Position numbers and translations under genes: made by a program
Part shown: one piece after another, positions 26,406 through 34,971 of the stretch
Numbering within the stretch: position 1 is the first letter of the stretch
Layout of the letters: the number at the start of each line of letters is the position of its first letter
Source of the DNA: JBEKYD01 sp052148435
GTDB lineage: Bacteria > Acidobacteriota > Terriglobia > Bryobacterales > Bryobacteraceae
Reading direction: 5' to 3'
Length of the DNA stretch: 64,000 nt
NCBI GenBank assembly: GCA_052148435.1
Contig: JBKQIF010000153.1
Span: 1-64,000, forward strand
Notes under the pieces: model-generated
What the model was told of the DNA's origin: nothing
What the model saw: the letters and a program-made list of their open reading frames with translations, nothing else
Databases searched by the model: none

Positions 26406-27416
26406 ATGAAAGTTGGAATGATCGGTACCGGCGCGATTTCGGGCATCCACGCGCGCGTTTACAAGAAGATCGGTTTTGAGGTCGCCGTCTGCACCGACGT
26501 TTACGAGCCCGCCGGCCGCAAGTTCGCCGCCGAATGGGGCGCCCAATTCGTGCCCACCTACGAGGAGGTCTGCCGCCATCCCGCCATCGACTACGTGGAC
26601 GTCTGCACCTTTCCCGATTTCCGCCTGGAGCCCATCGAAATCTGCGCCCGCGCCGGCAAGCCGGTGCAGGTCCAGAAGCCCATGGCGACCAATCTCTCGA
26701 CCGCCCGCCGCATGCTCGAAACCGCCCGCGCCGGCAATATCCTGCTGGGTGTGGTAAGCCAGCATCGCTTCGACGATGCCAGCCTGTTCCTCTCCCGCGC
26801 GCTGGCCGCCGGCCGGCTGGGCAAGCTGCTCCAGTGCGACTGCTACATCAAGTGGTATCGCTCCGCCGAATACTATTCCCGCCCCATCAAGGGAAGCTGG
26901 AAAACCGAAGGCGGCGGCGCGCTTATCAACCAGGCCATTCACCAGATCGATATTTTGCGCTGGCTGGCCGGCCCCGTCGCCGAGGTATTCGCCGCCTGGC
27001 AATTGGGCGCCCTGCACAAGATCGAGTCCGAGGACGTGGTGAGCGCCGTGGTGCGCTACGCCAGCGGCGCCACCGGCGTCATCCAGGCCGCCACCGCCTT
27101 CTGGCCCGGCTATCCCGAGCGCGTCGAGATCCACGGCGCCAAGGGTACCGCCGTGGTCACCGGCGATAAGCTCACCACCTGGGACGTCCAGGACGATTCC
27201 GGCGACCCCGCCCCGGTCACCAAGCAAGTGGCCAGCGGCGCCTCCGACCCCATGGCGATTTCGCTGGAGCCCTTCGAGCGCCAGTTCCTGGATTTCGCCG
27301 ACGCCATCACCCATCACCGTCAGCCGCGGGTATCCGGCGAACAAGGTTACCAGGCACTCGAAGTGGTGGACGCCATCTACCGCTCCTGCCGCACGGGCCA
27401 AGAAGTGGTTCTGTAA
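26406..27416 (+). CDS. Gfo/Idh/MocA-family oxidoreductase
   Basis: A 336-aa NAD(P)-dependent sugar or inositol dehydrogenase-like enzyme. The Rossmann start MKVGMIGTGAISGIHA and the second-half beta-sheet domain (GGGALINQAIHQIDILRWL, with the conserved His-x3-Asp-like pair) are typical. The usual EKP motif is replaced by VQKPMATN: Gln for Glu next to the catalytic Lys, an uncommon variant. There is no signal peptide, so it is cytosolic. It is likely co-transcribed with the thioesterase. Substrate is unknown. Confidence 0.88.
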   Translation: MKVGMIGTGAISGIHARVYKKIGFEVAVCTDVYEPAGRKFAAEWGAQFVPTYEEVCRHPAIDYVDVCTFPDFRLEPIEICARAGKPVQVQKPMATNLSTARRMLETARAGNILLGVVSQHRFDDASLFLSRALAAGRLGKLLQCDCYIKWYRSAEYYSRPIKGSWKTEGGGALINQAIHQIDILRWLAGPVAEVFAAWQLGALHKIESEDVVSAVVRYASGATGVIQAATAFWPGYPERVEIHGAKGTAVVTGDKLTTWDVQDDSGDPAPVTKQVASGASDPMAISLEPFERQFLDFADAITHHRQPRVSGEQGYQALEVVDAIYRSCRTGQEVVL

Positions 27417-27430
27417 ACTGAAGAACTTTC

Positions 27431-27470
27431 GTGGCGAGGGCCTCTGGCCTGCCGGGTCGGCTTTCAAGCC
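27431..27470. repeat. Paired short hairpins, GTGGC frame
   Basis: After GTGGCGA, GGGCC-TCT-GGCCT (27438-27450) is followed by GGCTT-TC-AAGCC (27459-27470). The region separates convergent genes and resembles the other GTGGC-framed palindromes; about 120 nt further to 27591 shows no gene. Confidence 0.45.
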
Positions 27471-27591
27471 AACTCGAAACTCCTGAAACGGTGTCGAAGG
27501 CGGGCGCAGTCTGCCTCGCAGCGCCGGCGATTCGCCTGCCCGTGCCTCCGTTGCGCTTACCGGGAGCCGGCGGGTGAATGCCGAAAGCTTC

Positions 27592-29343
27592 CTACCTTGC
27601 CGTCAGCAGCCGCCGGTAAGCGTCTTCCGCCTCCGGGTCCGGGCCGTGTGGACGCTCCAGGTAGGCGCCGATCCAGCGCCGGGCGCGCGGCCAATCCCCG
27701 AGCTTGGAGAACATCTGGCCCAGCGCGCGGGCGCAGCGCGGATACCCGGGCTCGTGCTCCAGGTGCGCCTCGCACTCCGCTTCCAGGCTGGGAAAAACCC
27801 GCAGCGAATCGAGCGCGGCCACATCCGCCGGAGGATTCCTCATGAAGACCATCGCGGCCGAGTCTTCATACACCAGCTTCCACTGCGCCTCCGCCGGATC
27901 GGTCAGGCCCGGCGCCAGCAGGTACATCTGCCCGGTCACGAATTCGAAACCGTCGATGACGATGGTCTCGACCCCATATTGATCGAGCAGGGCAAACGCA
28001 TCCTTGCCGCCTGTGGCGTCGTGATTGTAGAGAATGCGGGCGTAGTCGGCGAACAGGCTCTCGCTCAGCGCCCGGCCGTCGATGAACACTTTTTCCCGCG
28101 GCCCCAGGCGCCACATCAGGTAGCCGCCGTCTTCATAGGTGTTGAACAGGCGCGAGCGAACGCCATGCGACAGCAGAAAATCGGCCGCGCCGGCCGGGAA
28201 TTTCCACTCCGCCGCGCGCAGTTGAAACATGCGGCCTTCCGCCACTCCTCCGGCAAGCGCCGCCACGCCGATGGCGGCCGCGGCGTACTGCGCGATGGGC
28301 CGCGGCCGCAACTCCCACGGCAGGTAGCTCGCAATCGCGATGGGCGCAAACCAGCCAATCAGAATGGTGTTGCGCGAAGCCGTGACCGCCGCCGCGGCGA
28401 AGGCTGCGAACAGCAGCCAATCCGCCACGCGGACCCTGGCGCGCTGCCACACCAGTACCGCCGCGCCCGCCGCCAGCAACACCGAAAAGGCGCTCGGCGG
28501 CCAAAGCTCCGGCCGCGCCCATTCGAGCAGCCGCGATTGCATGTCGCTGGAGCGATACCACAGCAGAATTTCGAGCACGCGGAAGCCGTTGGGATTGATT
28601 CCGGAAACCAAGATCGCCGCCGCGCCCCAAACGTATAAGCCCCTGTCGCCTGCCTGGGCCCGCCCGCGCCCGCGCAGCCACAGCGCCTCCGCCGCGTATG
28701 CGCCCACCACCGTCCATCCCAGGAAAAACCCGCCATGGCAGTTCGCCCACGCCAGAAACAGCGGCGCCAGCAGCCACACCCGGCGGCGCGATTCCAGAAT
28801 CGCCACCGCCAGAGCCAGAAACAGGAACGTCGCCAGATACGGCCGGTCGTTGGCGAATTCCACGCTCACGCTCGCCGCCCCCAGTCCCGCCGCCACGGCC
28901 CAATAAAAATTGCCGCGCCGGCGCCAGACGATCCATCCCGCCGCGGCGCAGAACAACGTCAACAGCAGCGCCCGCAGCAGCACCACGCCGCCCGCACCCG
29001 TTGCCCGCCACGCCAGGTAGATCAACCCCTGCGCCAGCCATTCATGGGTCAGATTGAAGTACCGCACCAGCTCTTCGCCCGCGTACGCCGGCCGCGCCAG
29101 GGCGGTGGTGTAAGCGAACGGATCCGGGACCGGAAGCCGGCCGGCGTGGACAATCCATTCACCGGTTTTGAGGTGCCACCAGAAATCCGAATCGGAAAGT
29201 TCGCGCGAAAACAGGCCCAAGCCCAGTAGCAGCCCGAGGCCCAGCAGCGCGGGCTGAAACCATCGGGGCGCTGCCGCCGGGCCAGGTTGGTAAGGCTGCC
29301 GCGCTTTCGGGTGGCGGGCTGCGGAAGGCACTCCACCCATCAT
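27592..29343 (-). CDS. Polytopic membrane protein with C-terminal soluble domain
   Basis: A 583-aa inner-membrane protein of unknown function. About ten hydrophobic segments begin after residue 30 (FQPALLGLGLLLGLGLF). The first loop contains SDSDFWWHLKTGEWIVHAG, typical of large GT-C-like or O-antigen-ligase-like membrane proteins in these bacteria. From about residue 385 is a soluble domain (GVRSRLFNTYEDGGYLMWRL, KVFIDGRALSESLFADYARI, YGVETIVIDG), and the last 60 residues look TPR-like. An AATTAT element abuts the start. It follows the rnhB operon at 36 nt. Confidence 0.72.
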   Translation of the reverse strand: MMGGVPSAARHPKARQPYQPGPAAAPRWFQPALLGLGLLLGLGLFSRELSDSDFWWHLKTGEWIVHAGRLPVPDPFAYTTALARPAYAGEELVRYFNLTHEWLAQGLIYLAWRATGAGGVVLLRALLLTLFCAAAGWIVWRRRGNFYWAVAAGLGAASVSVEFANDRPYLATFLFLALAVAILESRRRVWLLAPLFLAWANCHGGFFLGWTVVGAYAAEALWLRGRGRAQAGDRGLYVWGAAAILVSGINPNGFRVLEILLWYRSSDMQSRLLEWARPELWPPSAFSVLLAAGAAVLVWQRARVRVADWLLFAAFAAAAVTASRNTILIGWFAPIAIASYLPWELRPRPIAQYAAAAIGVAALAGGVAEGRMFQLRAAEWKFPAGAADFLLSHGVRSRLFNTYEDGGYLMWRLGPREKVFIDGRALSESLFADYARILYNHDATGGKDAFALLDQYGVETIVIDGFEFVTGQMYLLAPGLTDPAEAQWKLVYEDSAAMVFMRNPPADVAALDSLRVFPSLEAECEAHLEHEPGYPRCARALGQMFSKLGDWPRARRWIGAYLERPHGPDPEAEDAYRRLLTAR

Positions 29344-29379
29344 AATTCACAGGTCGAAGCGGCGGCTTCGAGCTGGCCT

Positions 29380-29691
29380 TCATTCCTCGATTCGCCGGCT
29401 GAACCGCCGCAAGCGGAAGATTTCGCCCAGCCCAATGCCCAGATTCACCGCACCGAGAACGCTCACCGCGGCGCGCGTGTAGCCGTTATCCCAATAGTCG
29501 CTCCAGGCCGGCAACAGACCGGAGAAGTAGTTATGGTCCCAATAACCGGTCCAGGGGAAAAGCAGCAGGAACAGGCCGACCTCCAGACACAAAACCGAAA
29601 GCGCCACCGCGGATACTTTGTGATACCACCGGTGGGCAGGCGCGGCGGGCAACGCCGGAGGCTCGGTCGAGCCCTGTTGCATGGGCGTCAT
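29380..29691 (-). CDS. Small membrane protein
   Basis: A 103-aa protein with two hydrophobic helices (VSAVALSVLCLEVGLFLLLF and YTRAAVSVLGAVNLGIGLGE) separated by an aromatic loop WTGYWDHNYFSGLLPAWSDY. The ATG overlaps the rnhB stop by four bases (ATGA), showing translational coupling to rnhB. No family recognised. Confidence 0.75.
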   Translation of the reverse strand: MTPMQQGSTEPPALPAAPAHRWYHKVSAVALSVLCLEVGLFLLLFPWTGYWDHNYFSGLLPAWSDYWDNGYTRAAVSVLGAVNLGIGLGEIFRLRRFSRRIEE

Positions 29692-30374
29692 GCGGCCCCC
29701 ACGGCGGCGAACAGTTCCAGTTGCGCCGTCTCGTCCAATGGAAATCGCGAATGCTGGCGCACCGGCTCGTAGCTCAACCGGTGCAGCGGCGTGGGACCGC
29801 TCTGGGCCAGGGCGCGCAAATGCTCGGGAGTGCCGTAGCCTTTGTTCGACGCCAGCCCGTAGGCCGGAAACACCGCGTCCCAGCGGCGCATCAGCTCGTC
29901 GCGATGCACCTTGGCCAGGATGGAAGCGGCCGCAATCGCGTGGCACCGCGCATCGCCGTGAATGAGAGCCTGCTGGGGCACTCTCACCTCCAGAGTCACG
30001 GCGTCCGCCAGCACATAATCCGGCGCCGGATCGAGAGCCTCCACGGCGCGGCGCATGGCCAGCCGCGAAGCCTGATAGATGTTGATGGCGTCAATCGTCG
30101 CGGCATCCACCGCCGCCACGGCCCAGGCCACCGCGCGCTCGCGCACGCGTACCGCCAGCACTTCGCGCCGCTCCGCCGCCAACTGCTTGCTGTCGTTCAA
30201 GCCCCGCACCGGGCGATCCGCGGCCAGAATTACCGCCGCCGCCACGACCGGTCCGAACAGGCAGCCCCGGCCCACTTCATCGGTGCCCGCCACCGCGTGG
30301 AATCCACGCCTGCGCAATGCCCGTTCGAGCGTCGCTTCGCACCGCAATGAACCAGCCGCCTTGTCGGGGCGCAT
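29688..30374 (-). CDS. rnhB: Ribonuclease HII
   Basis: A 228-aa RNase HII that removes RNA from RNA-DNA hybrids and single ribonucleotides from DNA. The type II signature AGTDEVGRGCLFGPVVAAAV contains the first catalytic Asp-Glu pair. GLNDSKQL, VLADAV and HRDELMRRWDAVFPAYGLAS follow with the remaining Asp residues. It lies 14 nt downstream of rplS, the common trmD-rplS-rnhB arrangement. Confidence 0.95.
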   Translation of the reverse strand: MRPDKAAGSLRCEATLERALRRRGFHAVAGTDEVGRGCLFGPVVAAAVILAADRPVRGLNDSKQLAAERREVLAVRVRERAVAWAVAAVDAATIDAINIYQASRLAMRRAVEALDPAPDYVLADAVTLEVRVPQQALIHGDARCHAIAAASILAKVHRDELMRRWDAVFPAYGLASNKGYGTPEHLRALAQSGPTPLHRLSYEPVRQHSRFPLDETAQLELFAAVGAA

Positions 30375-30388
30375 GAAGGCTCGCCGGA

Positions 30389-30736
30389 CTATTCGCGTTC
30401 GCGCAGCCGCGCCGCCTTGCCCTTGAGGCCGCGCAGGTAATAAAGCTTGGCCCGCCGGACGCGCCCCGTGCGCACCACGTCGATGTGATCGATCACCCGC
30501 GCATGCAGCGGAAAAATACGTTCCACGCCTTGCCCAAAGCTAACTTTGCGCACCGTCACCGATTGGCCCATCCCCGTATTGTTCCGGGCAATGACCGTGC
30601 CTTCGAAAGCCTGTATCCGCTCTTTATCGCCTTCTTTGATCTTGACGTGTACCCGGATCGTGTCGCCGGGACGAAACTGCGGGATATCGGTCCGCTGATT
30701 CTTCTGAATAAACTTGGTCAACAGCGCGTTCTGCAT
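30389..30736 (-). CDS. rplS: 50S ribosomal protein L19
   Basis: A 115-aa ribosomal protein L19, located at the 30S-50S interface. Signatures are FRPGDTIRVHVKIKEGDKER, FEGTVIARNNTGMGQSVTVR, GVERIFPLHARVIDHIDVVR and RRAKLYYLRGLKGKAARLRE. AAGGA lies 8 nt before the ATG. It is separated from trmD by two RelE-like genes, unlike most bacteria, so it may rely on its own promoter in the AT-rich 30737-30790 stretch. Confidence 0.97.
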   Translation of the reverse strand: MQNALLTKFIQKNQRTDIPQFRPGDTIRVHVKIKEGDKERIQAFEGTVIARNNTGMGQSVTVRKVSFGQGVERIFPLHARVIDHIDVVRTGRVRRAKLYYLRGLKGKAARLRERE

Positions 30737-30823
30737 GAGAATTTCCTTAATCTTCTATCTTAAACTAAACGGCTTGTTAAAGTTGGATGCCGCCGCGACG
30801 CCCGGAGCGTCCACCGGAGGAGG

Positions 30824-31180
30824 CTATTTCCGCCCGGCCTTCTTCCTCTCGTAACGAACCTTCTTCGCCTGGATCGCATGCAGCACATCGTCATGCTTCC
30901 GACCCTCGACGATATCTTTCAGGTGGATCTGGCCGTCCTCATATTGCAGGTGCAGACGCCAGCCCGAAATCTTGTCGACATCGGCCCGGTAGACAGGCTC
31001 TTGATAACCGACGACCCGATGCAGCCGCGTTTTGGGAAACTTGCGTGTCCGGTGACACTCGTAGTCCTCAAGTTCCGCAAGCGCCTCCAGGAAGGCCAGC
31101 TTGAGTTCTTCCGTCGGCAGGCGCTTCGCCGCGTCGTAGATCACTCCCCAGGCGTCGAAGAGCGGGCTAGTGCGGGCCAC
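30824..31180 (-). CDS. RelE-like small protein, second gene of inserted pair
   Basis: A 118-aa cytosolic basic protein. The C-terminal half (HRVVGYQEPVYRADVDKISG, WRLHLQYEDGQIHLKDIVEG, DVLHAIQAKKVRYERKK) has the beta-hairpin/Arg-Lys pattern of RelE/HigB-superfamily toxins. The N-terminus is helical (LKLAFLEALAELEDYE). GTG start two bases after the upstream RelE-like gene. Together they form a pair inserted between trmD and rplS. Whether either protein acts as toxin or antitoxin is not decidable from sequence. Confidence 0.6.
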   Translation of the reverse strand: MARTSPLFDAWGVIYDAAKRLPTEELKLAFLEALAELEDYECHRTRKFPKTRLHRVVGYQEPVYRADVDKISGWRLHLQYEDGQIHLKDIVEGRKHDDVLHAIQAKKVRYERKKAGRK

Positions 31181-31182
31181 GC

Positions 31183-31581
31183 CTACCTTGCTCCATTATT
31201 CCTTTCCATCCGATCGCGGTAAAGAAGGTGGGCGACCGAGCGATAACTGCGCTCCGCTTCGTCGTGGCGGACCACGCGAAAGAGAGTCACCAACGTCCGC
31301 CCGAAGACCGGGTCGCCATCGACCGCCATGATCAGACGGATATCTCGCCCGACGCGCAGCGAGTAGAGGGACGGATTAAGACCGTCTTTTAGATGAATCG
31401 GAAGCGGGCGCTGCGCTCTAGAGAAAAAGCTGCGTGGGCTGTCCCTCAGCAACTCATAGCTGCGACGCAGCACAACCGAAACACGCGCCCGCTCGTCCGG
31501 GTTCAGCCCGTCGAAGTCGCGGCGATAGTCCAGTGTCGTCTGCTCGGTGATTGTGGTCGTCTCTTGTGGCGATACAGGCAA
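31183..31581 (-). CDS. RelE/ParE-like protein, first gene of inserted pair
   Basis: About 132 aa. LNPDERARVSVVLRRSYELL is a helical hairpin, then IHLKDGLNPSLYSLRVGRDI, RLIMAVDGD and TLVTLFRVVRHDEAERSYRS give the strand-strand-helix core of RelE/ParE toxins, with a late His rather than the usual Tyr. A TTG start at 31581 is proposed because GGAGGAG lies 7 nt upstream; there is no ATG nearby. It lies 50 nt after trmD and is followed at 2 nt by the second RelE-like gene. Classification is by pattern only. Confidence 0.6.
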   Translation of the reverse strand: MPVSPQETTTITEQTTLDYRRDFDGLNPDERARVSVVLRRSYELLRDSPRSFFSRAQRPLPIHLKDGLNPSLYSLRVGRDIRLIMAVDGDPVFGRTLVTLFRVVRHDEAERSYRSVAHLLYRDRMERNNGAR

Positions 31582-31631
31582 TCCGCAACTCCTCCCACCA
31601 GCATATCCCAACACGAAGAACGCCGCCCGCT

Positions 31632-32324
31632 TCACCCCAGCAAATCCGGCCTCAGCCTGACGGTCTTTTCGCGCGCCGCTTCCCGCCGGAACTTGCGGAT
31701 TTCCTCGTGGTTGCCGTTCAGCAGCACCTCCGGCGCTTTCCAGCCGCGAAACTCCGCCGGACGCGTCCAGTGCGGGCAATCCAGCAGCCCCTCCCCGTGC
31801 CCCGACTGCTGAAACGAATCGAAGGCCGCCGAGCTCTCGTTTCCCAGTACGCCCGGAATCAGCCGCGCCACGCTATCGACCACCACCGCGGCCGCCAGTT
31901 CGCCGCCGCTCAATACGTAGTTGCCGATCGAAATCTCGTCGTCGGCCAGGTGCGCCGCTACCCGCTCGTCCACCCCTTCGTAGCGGCCGCATATCAGCAG
32001 CAGCTCCCGCTCTTTTGCCAAACGGTTGGCCATGGCCTGGTCGAAGCTGCGTCCCTGCGCCGACAGCAGCAACGCCTTGCGGCCCTCGCCCCGCTCCGGC
32101 CAGATCGCCTCCACCGCCTCGAAAACCGGCTCCGGCTTCAGCACCATGCCTTCCCCGCCCCCGAACGGCCGGTCGTCCACGGTCTTGTGCCGGTCGTGGG
32201 TCCAGTCCCGCAGATTGTGAATGCGGATCGCGACGATCCCGCTGTCGGCGGCCCGCTTCACCACGCCGTGAGCGAACGGTCCCTCGAAAAATTCGGGGAA
32301 GATCGTCAGCACATGGAAAATCAC
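31632..32324 (-). CDS. trmD: tRNA (guanine-N1-)-methyltransferase
   Basis: A 230-aa SPOUT methyltransferase making m1G37 in tRNAs, which prevents +1 frameshifting. Motifs are MIFHVLTIFPEFFEGPF, DDRPFGGGEGMVLKPEP, ICGRYEGVDERV, EISIGNYVLSGGELAA (trefoil knot; Asn where Asp is usual in IGDYVLSGGE) and the C-terminal PEVLLNGNHEEIRKFRR. A GTG start overlaps the rimM stop (GTGA), so the two are coupled. Confidence 0.96.
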   Translation of the reverse strand: MIFHVLTIFPEFFEGPFAHGVVKRAADSGIVAIRIHNLRDWTHDRHKTVDDRPFGGGEGMVLKPEPVFEAVEAIWPERGEGRKALLLSAQGRSFDQAMANRLAKERELLLICGRYEGVDERVAAHLADDEISIGNYVLSGGELAAAVVVDSVARLIPGVLGNESSAAFDSFQQSGHGEGLLDCPHWTRPAEFRGWKAPEVLLNGNHEEIRKFRREAAREKTVRLRPDLLG

Positions 32325-32851
32325 GAGCGGTTCAATTCCTTCAAACCCGGCGGCAATTCCACCGTGATGCGCCGCCCGGCAGGATCGATTTCCACGCAGA
32401 TGGCACGGGCGAACGGGATCGTCAAACCGGAACCCAGCACCAGCAAACCGCTGCCGCCGCCATCGTCCCAGCCGGTGACCTGGCCCAGACGCTCGCCGCC
32501 CGCGCGCTCCACCACCTCGCACCCGATCAGGTCCGATTGGAAATATGCCCCCGGCTCCGGGGCCGCGCGCTGGCTGAACGGAATCCGTACCTCGGCGCCG
32601 GCCCATCGCCCGGCGTCGCCTATCGTGTCCACGCCGGCGAACTTGAGAATCAGACGCCCATCGTGAAACCAGGTGGATTCCACCTCCAGGCGCTCACCGC
32701 CCGCCTTCCCCGGCAGAAACAGAAATACTTCCTTCAGTTCGGCGAAACGCTCCGGTTTATGCGACAGGCTGACGGCGGTAACCTCACCCCGATTCCCCCG
32801 CGGTTTTCCCACAAGAGCAATCGCCACCCATTCGCCCTGGTCCGGAATCAC
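32321..32851 (-). CDS. rimM: 16S rRNA processing protein RimM
   Basis: A 176-aa ribosome maturation factor for the 30S head. The N-terminal domain (WVAIALVGKPRGNRGEVTAV) and the PRC-barrel (YFQSDLIGCEVVERAGGERL, GSGLTIPFARAICVEID) are recognisable. The ATG overlaps the khpA stop by 4 nt, and its own stop overlaps trmD by 4 nt, making a tightly coupled khpA-rimM-trmD string. Confidence 0.93.
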   Translation of the reverse strand: MIPDQGEWVAIALVGKPRGNRGEVTAVSLSHKPERFAELKEVFLFLPGKAGGERLEVESTWFHDGRLILKFAGVDTIGDAGRWAGAEVRIPFSQRAAPEPGAYFQSDLIGCEVVERAGGERLGQVTGWDDGGGSGLLVLGSGLTIPFARAICVEIDPAGRRITVELPPGLKELNRS

Positions 32852-33078
32852 TCCAGAATTTCCAGCGTGAAACGGCGGTTGAGCTTCATCCCGGCCGCCC
32901 CCAATATGGTCCGGATCGAGCGCGCCGTGCGCCCCTGCTTGCCGATCACCTTCCCCAGGTCGCTGGGAGCTACCTTTAGTTCGAGTACGGTCACCTGTTC
33001 GCCCTGCACCTCGCGCACAGACACCTCACCGGGGATGTCCACTAGAGCTTTAGCAATATCTTCAATGAGCTGTTTCAT
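32848..33078 (-). CDS. khpA: KH-domain RNA-binding protein
   Basis: A 76-aa single KH domain with the GxxG loop in DLGKVIGKQGRTARSIRTIL and the N-terminal helix MKQLIEDIAKALVDIPGEV. It is the usual gene between rpsP and rimM; KhpA proteins bind RNA and affect cell-wall and sRNA networks in Gram-positives. Given the Hfq-like gene and the sRNA candidate in this window, it adds another potential RNA chaperone. Confidence 0.94.
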   Translation of the reverse strand: MKQLIEDIAKALVDIPGEVSVREVQGEQVTVLELKVAPSDLGKVIGKQGRTARSIRTILGAAGMKLNRRFTLEILE

Positions 33079-33152
33079 CCCGCCTCCCTTTCCTATGGTA
33101 GCGGAACGGGTACTGTTTGAAAGGCTTCCATTACACGCTTCCCGTTATTTTT

Positions 33153-33170
33153 CTTACAGTTAAAACTGTA
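33153..33170. promoter_or_regulatory. Perfect 18-bp palindrome between rpsP and khpA
   Basis: TTACAGTT-AA-AACTGTAA is a perfect inverted repeat 18 nt downstream of the rpsP stop. As RNA it forms an 8-bp hairpin, with GAAAAATAAC following on the minus strand. It could be a processing or attenuation site inside the operon or a protein operator. Confidence 0.45.
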
Positions 33171-33188
33171 AAACTTCGCACGAAACAG

Positions 33189-33440
33189 CTACGCCGCCGG
33201 GGCTGCAGCCGGGAATTTCTCCACCAGGCGCTTCACCGTATCCGACAGTTGCGCGCCGTTCTTGGTCCAATGTTCGATCCGTTCGTGCCGCAACGTCGCC
33301 TGCGCCGGCACGGCGAGCGGATTGTAATGCCCCACCACTTCCAGGCTCCGTCCGTTGCGGGCACGCTCTTTTTCGATCACCACCACGCGATAAAAAGGCT
33401 TCTTTTTGGCGCCGAAACGCGCCAGTCGAATCATCAGCAT
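33189..33440 (-). CDS. rpsP: 30S ribosomal protein S16
   Basis: An 83-aa S16 protein: MIRLARFGAKKKPFYRVVVI, ARNGRSLEVVGHYNPLA and LRHERIEHWTKNGAQLSDTV match the family throughout. Start 33440 (MLM) follows GGAG; the internal ATG at 33434 would give the usual MIRLARFG start. It is separated from ffh by a 72-nt inverted repeat. Confidence 0.97.
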   Translation of the reverse strand: MLMIRLARFGAKKKPFYRVVVIEKERARNGRSLEVVGHYNPLAVPAQATLRHERIEHWTKNGAQLSDTVKRLVEKFPAAAPAA

Positions 33441-33482
33441 CGATACTCCAATTCTCTCTTAAGGTAACGTATCCGGCTCGAG

Positions 33483-33554
33483 GCTGTCAGCAATCGGCAG
33501 TCGGCGGCCAGCCACACCAAGGCAGCCGATCGCCGATTGCCGATCGCTGACAGC
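33483..33554. repeat. GATCGCTGACAGC inverted repeat
   Basis: GCTGTCAGCAATCGGCA (33483-33499) and TGCCGATCGCTGACAGC (33538-33554) pair at 16 of 17 positions and abut the ffh stop codon. Relatives are at 42836, 43632 and 55807. In the operon the hairpin could attenuate read-through into rpsP. Confidence 0.75.
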
Positions 33555-34922
33555 TCAGCGGCCCGCCATATCTCCGAACGGAAATCCCGGGGGCAGCTTC
33601 ATTTTCCCGAGTTTCCTGCCCATCAGGCCGCCCGAAAAAGTCTTCATCATCTTGCGCGCCTGGGTGTATTGCTTCAACAACTGGTTGACTTCCTGCACCG
33701 ACGTGCCGCTGCCGTGCGCGATGCGCCGCCGCCGGCTGCCGTTGATGATCATGTGATTGTCGCGCTCGCGCGGCGTCATCGAGTCGATGATCGCCACCAC
33801 CCGCGTAATCTCTTTTTCGTCGACCTTGACGTCCTTGAGATCCTTCAGCATGCCCACCTTGGGCATCATGTCGAGCAGCGAGCCCAGCGGGCCCAGCTTG
33901 CGAATCTGCCGCAACTGGTCGCGAAAGTCCTCCAGCGTGAACTCGTTGTCGATCAGCTTGCGCTGCATCTCGACGGCTTTTTTCTTGTCGATCGTCTGTT
34001 CGGCCTTCTCGATGAACGAAAGAATATCGCCCATGCCGAGAATGCGGTTGGCCGCGCGGTCCGGATGGAACGCTTCCAGCGCGTCGGACTTTTCGCCTAT
34101 ACCCACGAACTTCAGCGGCTGGCCGGTGACGTGGCGGATCGACAGCGCCGCGCCGCCGCGCGCATCGCCGTCCATCTTGGTCAGGATCACCCCGGTGATG
34201 CCCAGGCGCTTGTGAAATTCATCCGCCGATTTCACCGCGTCCTGCCCGGTCATGGCGTCGGCCACGAACAGAATCTCCACCGGGTTGAGCTGTTGCTTGA
34301 GCTCGTCCAGCTCGCTCATCAGTTGATCGTCGATGTGCAGCCGGCCCGCCGTATCCACCAGCAGAACGTCGCGCCCCGAGTTGGCGCTCTCCTTGCGGGC
34401 CGCCCGCGCCAGTTCCAGCGGCGTGGTCTCTTCCGCCGCCCCTTCGTAAACCGGTTGGCCGACTTCCCGCGCGATCACTTTGAGCTGTTCCCGCGCCGCC
34501 GGGCGGTAGACGTCCACCGACACCAGCAAGGGACGGTGGCCGTTGCGCCCCAGCCACCGCGCCAGCTTGCCCGCCGAGGTGGTCTTGCCCGAGCCCTGCA
34601 GCCCCACGATCAGGATCACCGACGGCGGCTCGTTGGCAAAGCGCAGCTTCGATTCATGGCTGCCCAGAATCTTGATCAGCTCTTCATGAACGATCTTGAT
34701 CACCTGCTGGGAAGGCGACAGGGCCGTGAGCACTTCCTCGCCCATGGCCTTCTGCCGGATGTTCTCGATCAGTTGCTTGACGACCCGGAAATTAACGTCG
34801 GCCTCGAGCAGCGCCATGCGGATTTCCCGCAACGCACCCTCCATGTTTTCGGCCGAAAGCTTGCCCTCGCCGCGCAGACCCTTGAATACCCGCTGCAGCT
34901 TGTCCGATAAGTTGTCAAACAT
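33555..34922 (-). CDS. ffh: Signal recognition particle protein Ffh
   Basis: A 455-aa SRP54 GTPase that delivers nascent membrane proteins to SecYEG. The N domain (MFDNLSDKLQRVFKGLRGEG) and G domain (ILIVGLQGSGKTTSAGKLAR, VDVYRPAAREQL, LLVDTAGRLHID, ILTKMDGDARGGAALSI, FVGIGEKSDALEAFHPDR) are present. The Met-rich M domain follows (GPLGSLLDMMPKVGMLKDL, NGSRRRRIAHGSGTSVQEVN), ending MGRKLGKMKLPPGFP. Length and motifs are standard. Confidence 0.97.
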   Translation of the reverse strand: MFDNLSDKLQRVFKGLRGEGKLSAENMEGALREIRMALLEADVNFRVVKQLIENIRQKAMGEEVLTALSPSQQVIKIVHEELIKILGSHESKLRFANEPPSVILIVGLQGSGKTTSAGKLARWLGRNGHRPLLVSVDVYRPAAREQLKVIAREVGQPVYEGAAEETTPLELARAARKESANSGRDVLLVDTAGRLHIDDQLMSELDELKQQLNPVEILFVADAMTGQDAVKSADEFHKRLGITGVILTKMDGDARGGAALSIRHVTGQPLKFVGIGEKSDALEAFHPDRAANRILGMGDILSFIEKAEQTIDKKKAVEMQRKLIDNEFTLEDFRDQLRQIRKLGPLGSLLDMMPKVGMLKDLKDVKVDEKEITRVVAIIDSMTPRERDNHMIINGSRRRRIAHGSGTSVQEVNQLLKQYTQARKMMKTFSGGLMGRKLGKMKLPPGFPFGDMAGR

Positions 34923-34971
34923 GAGACTTTGAAAACCTCAGCAGGTAAGAGCCGCGCATCGATCCATGCGG

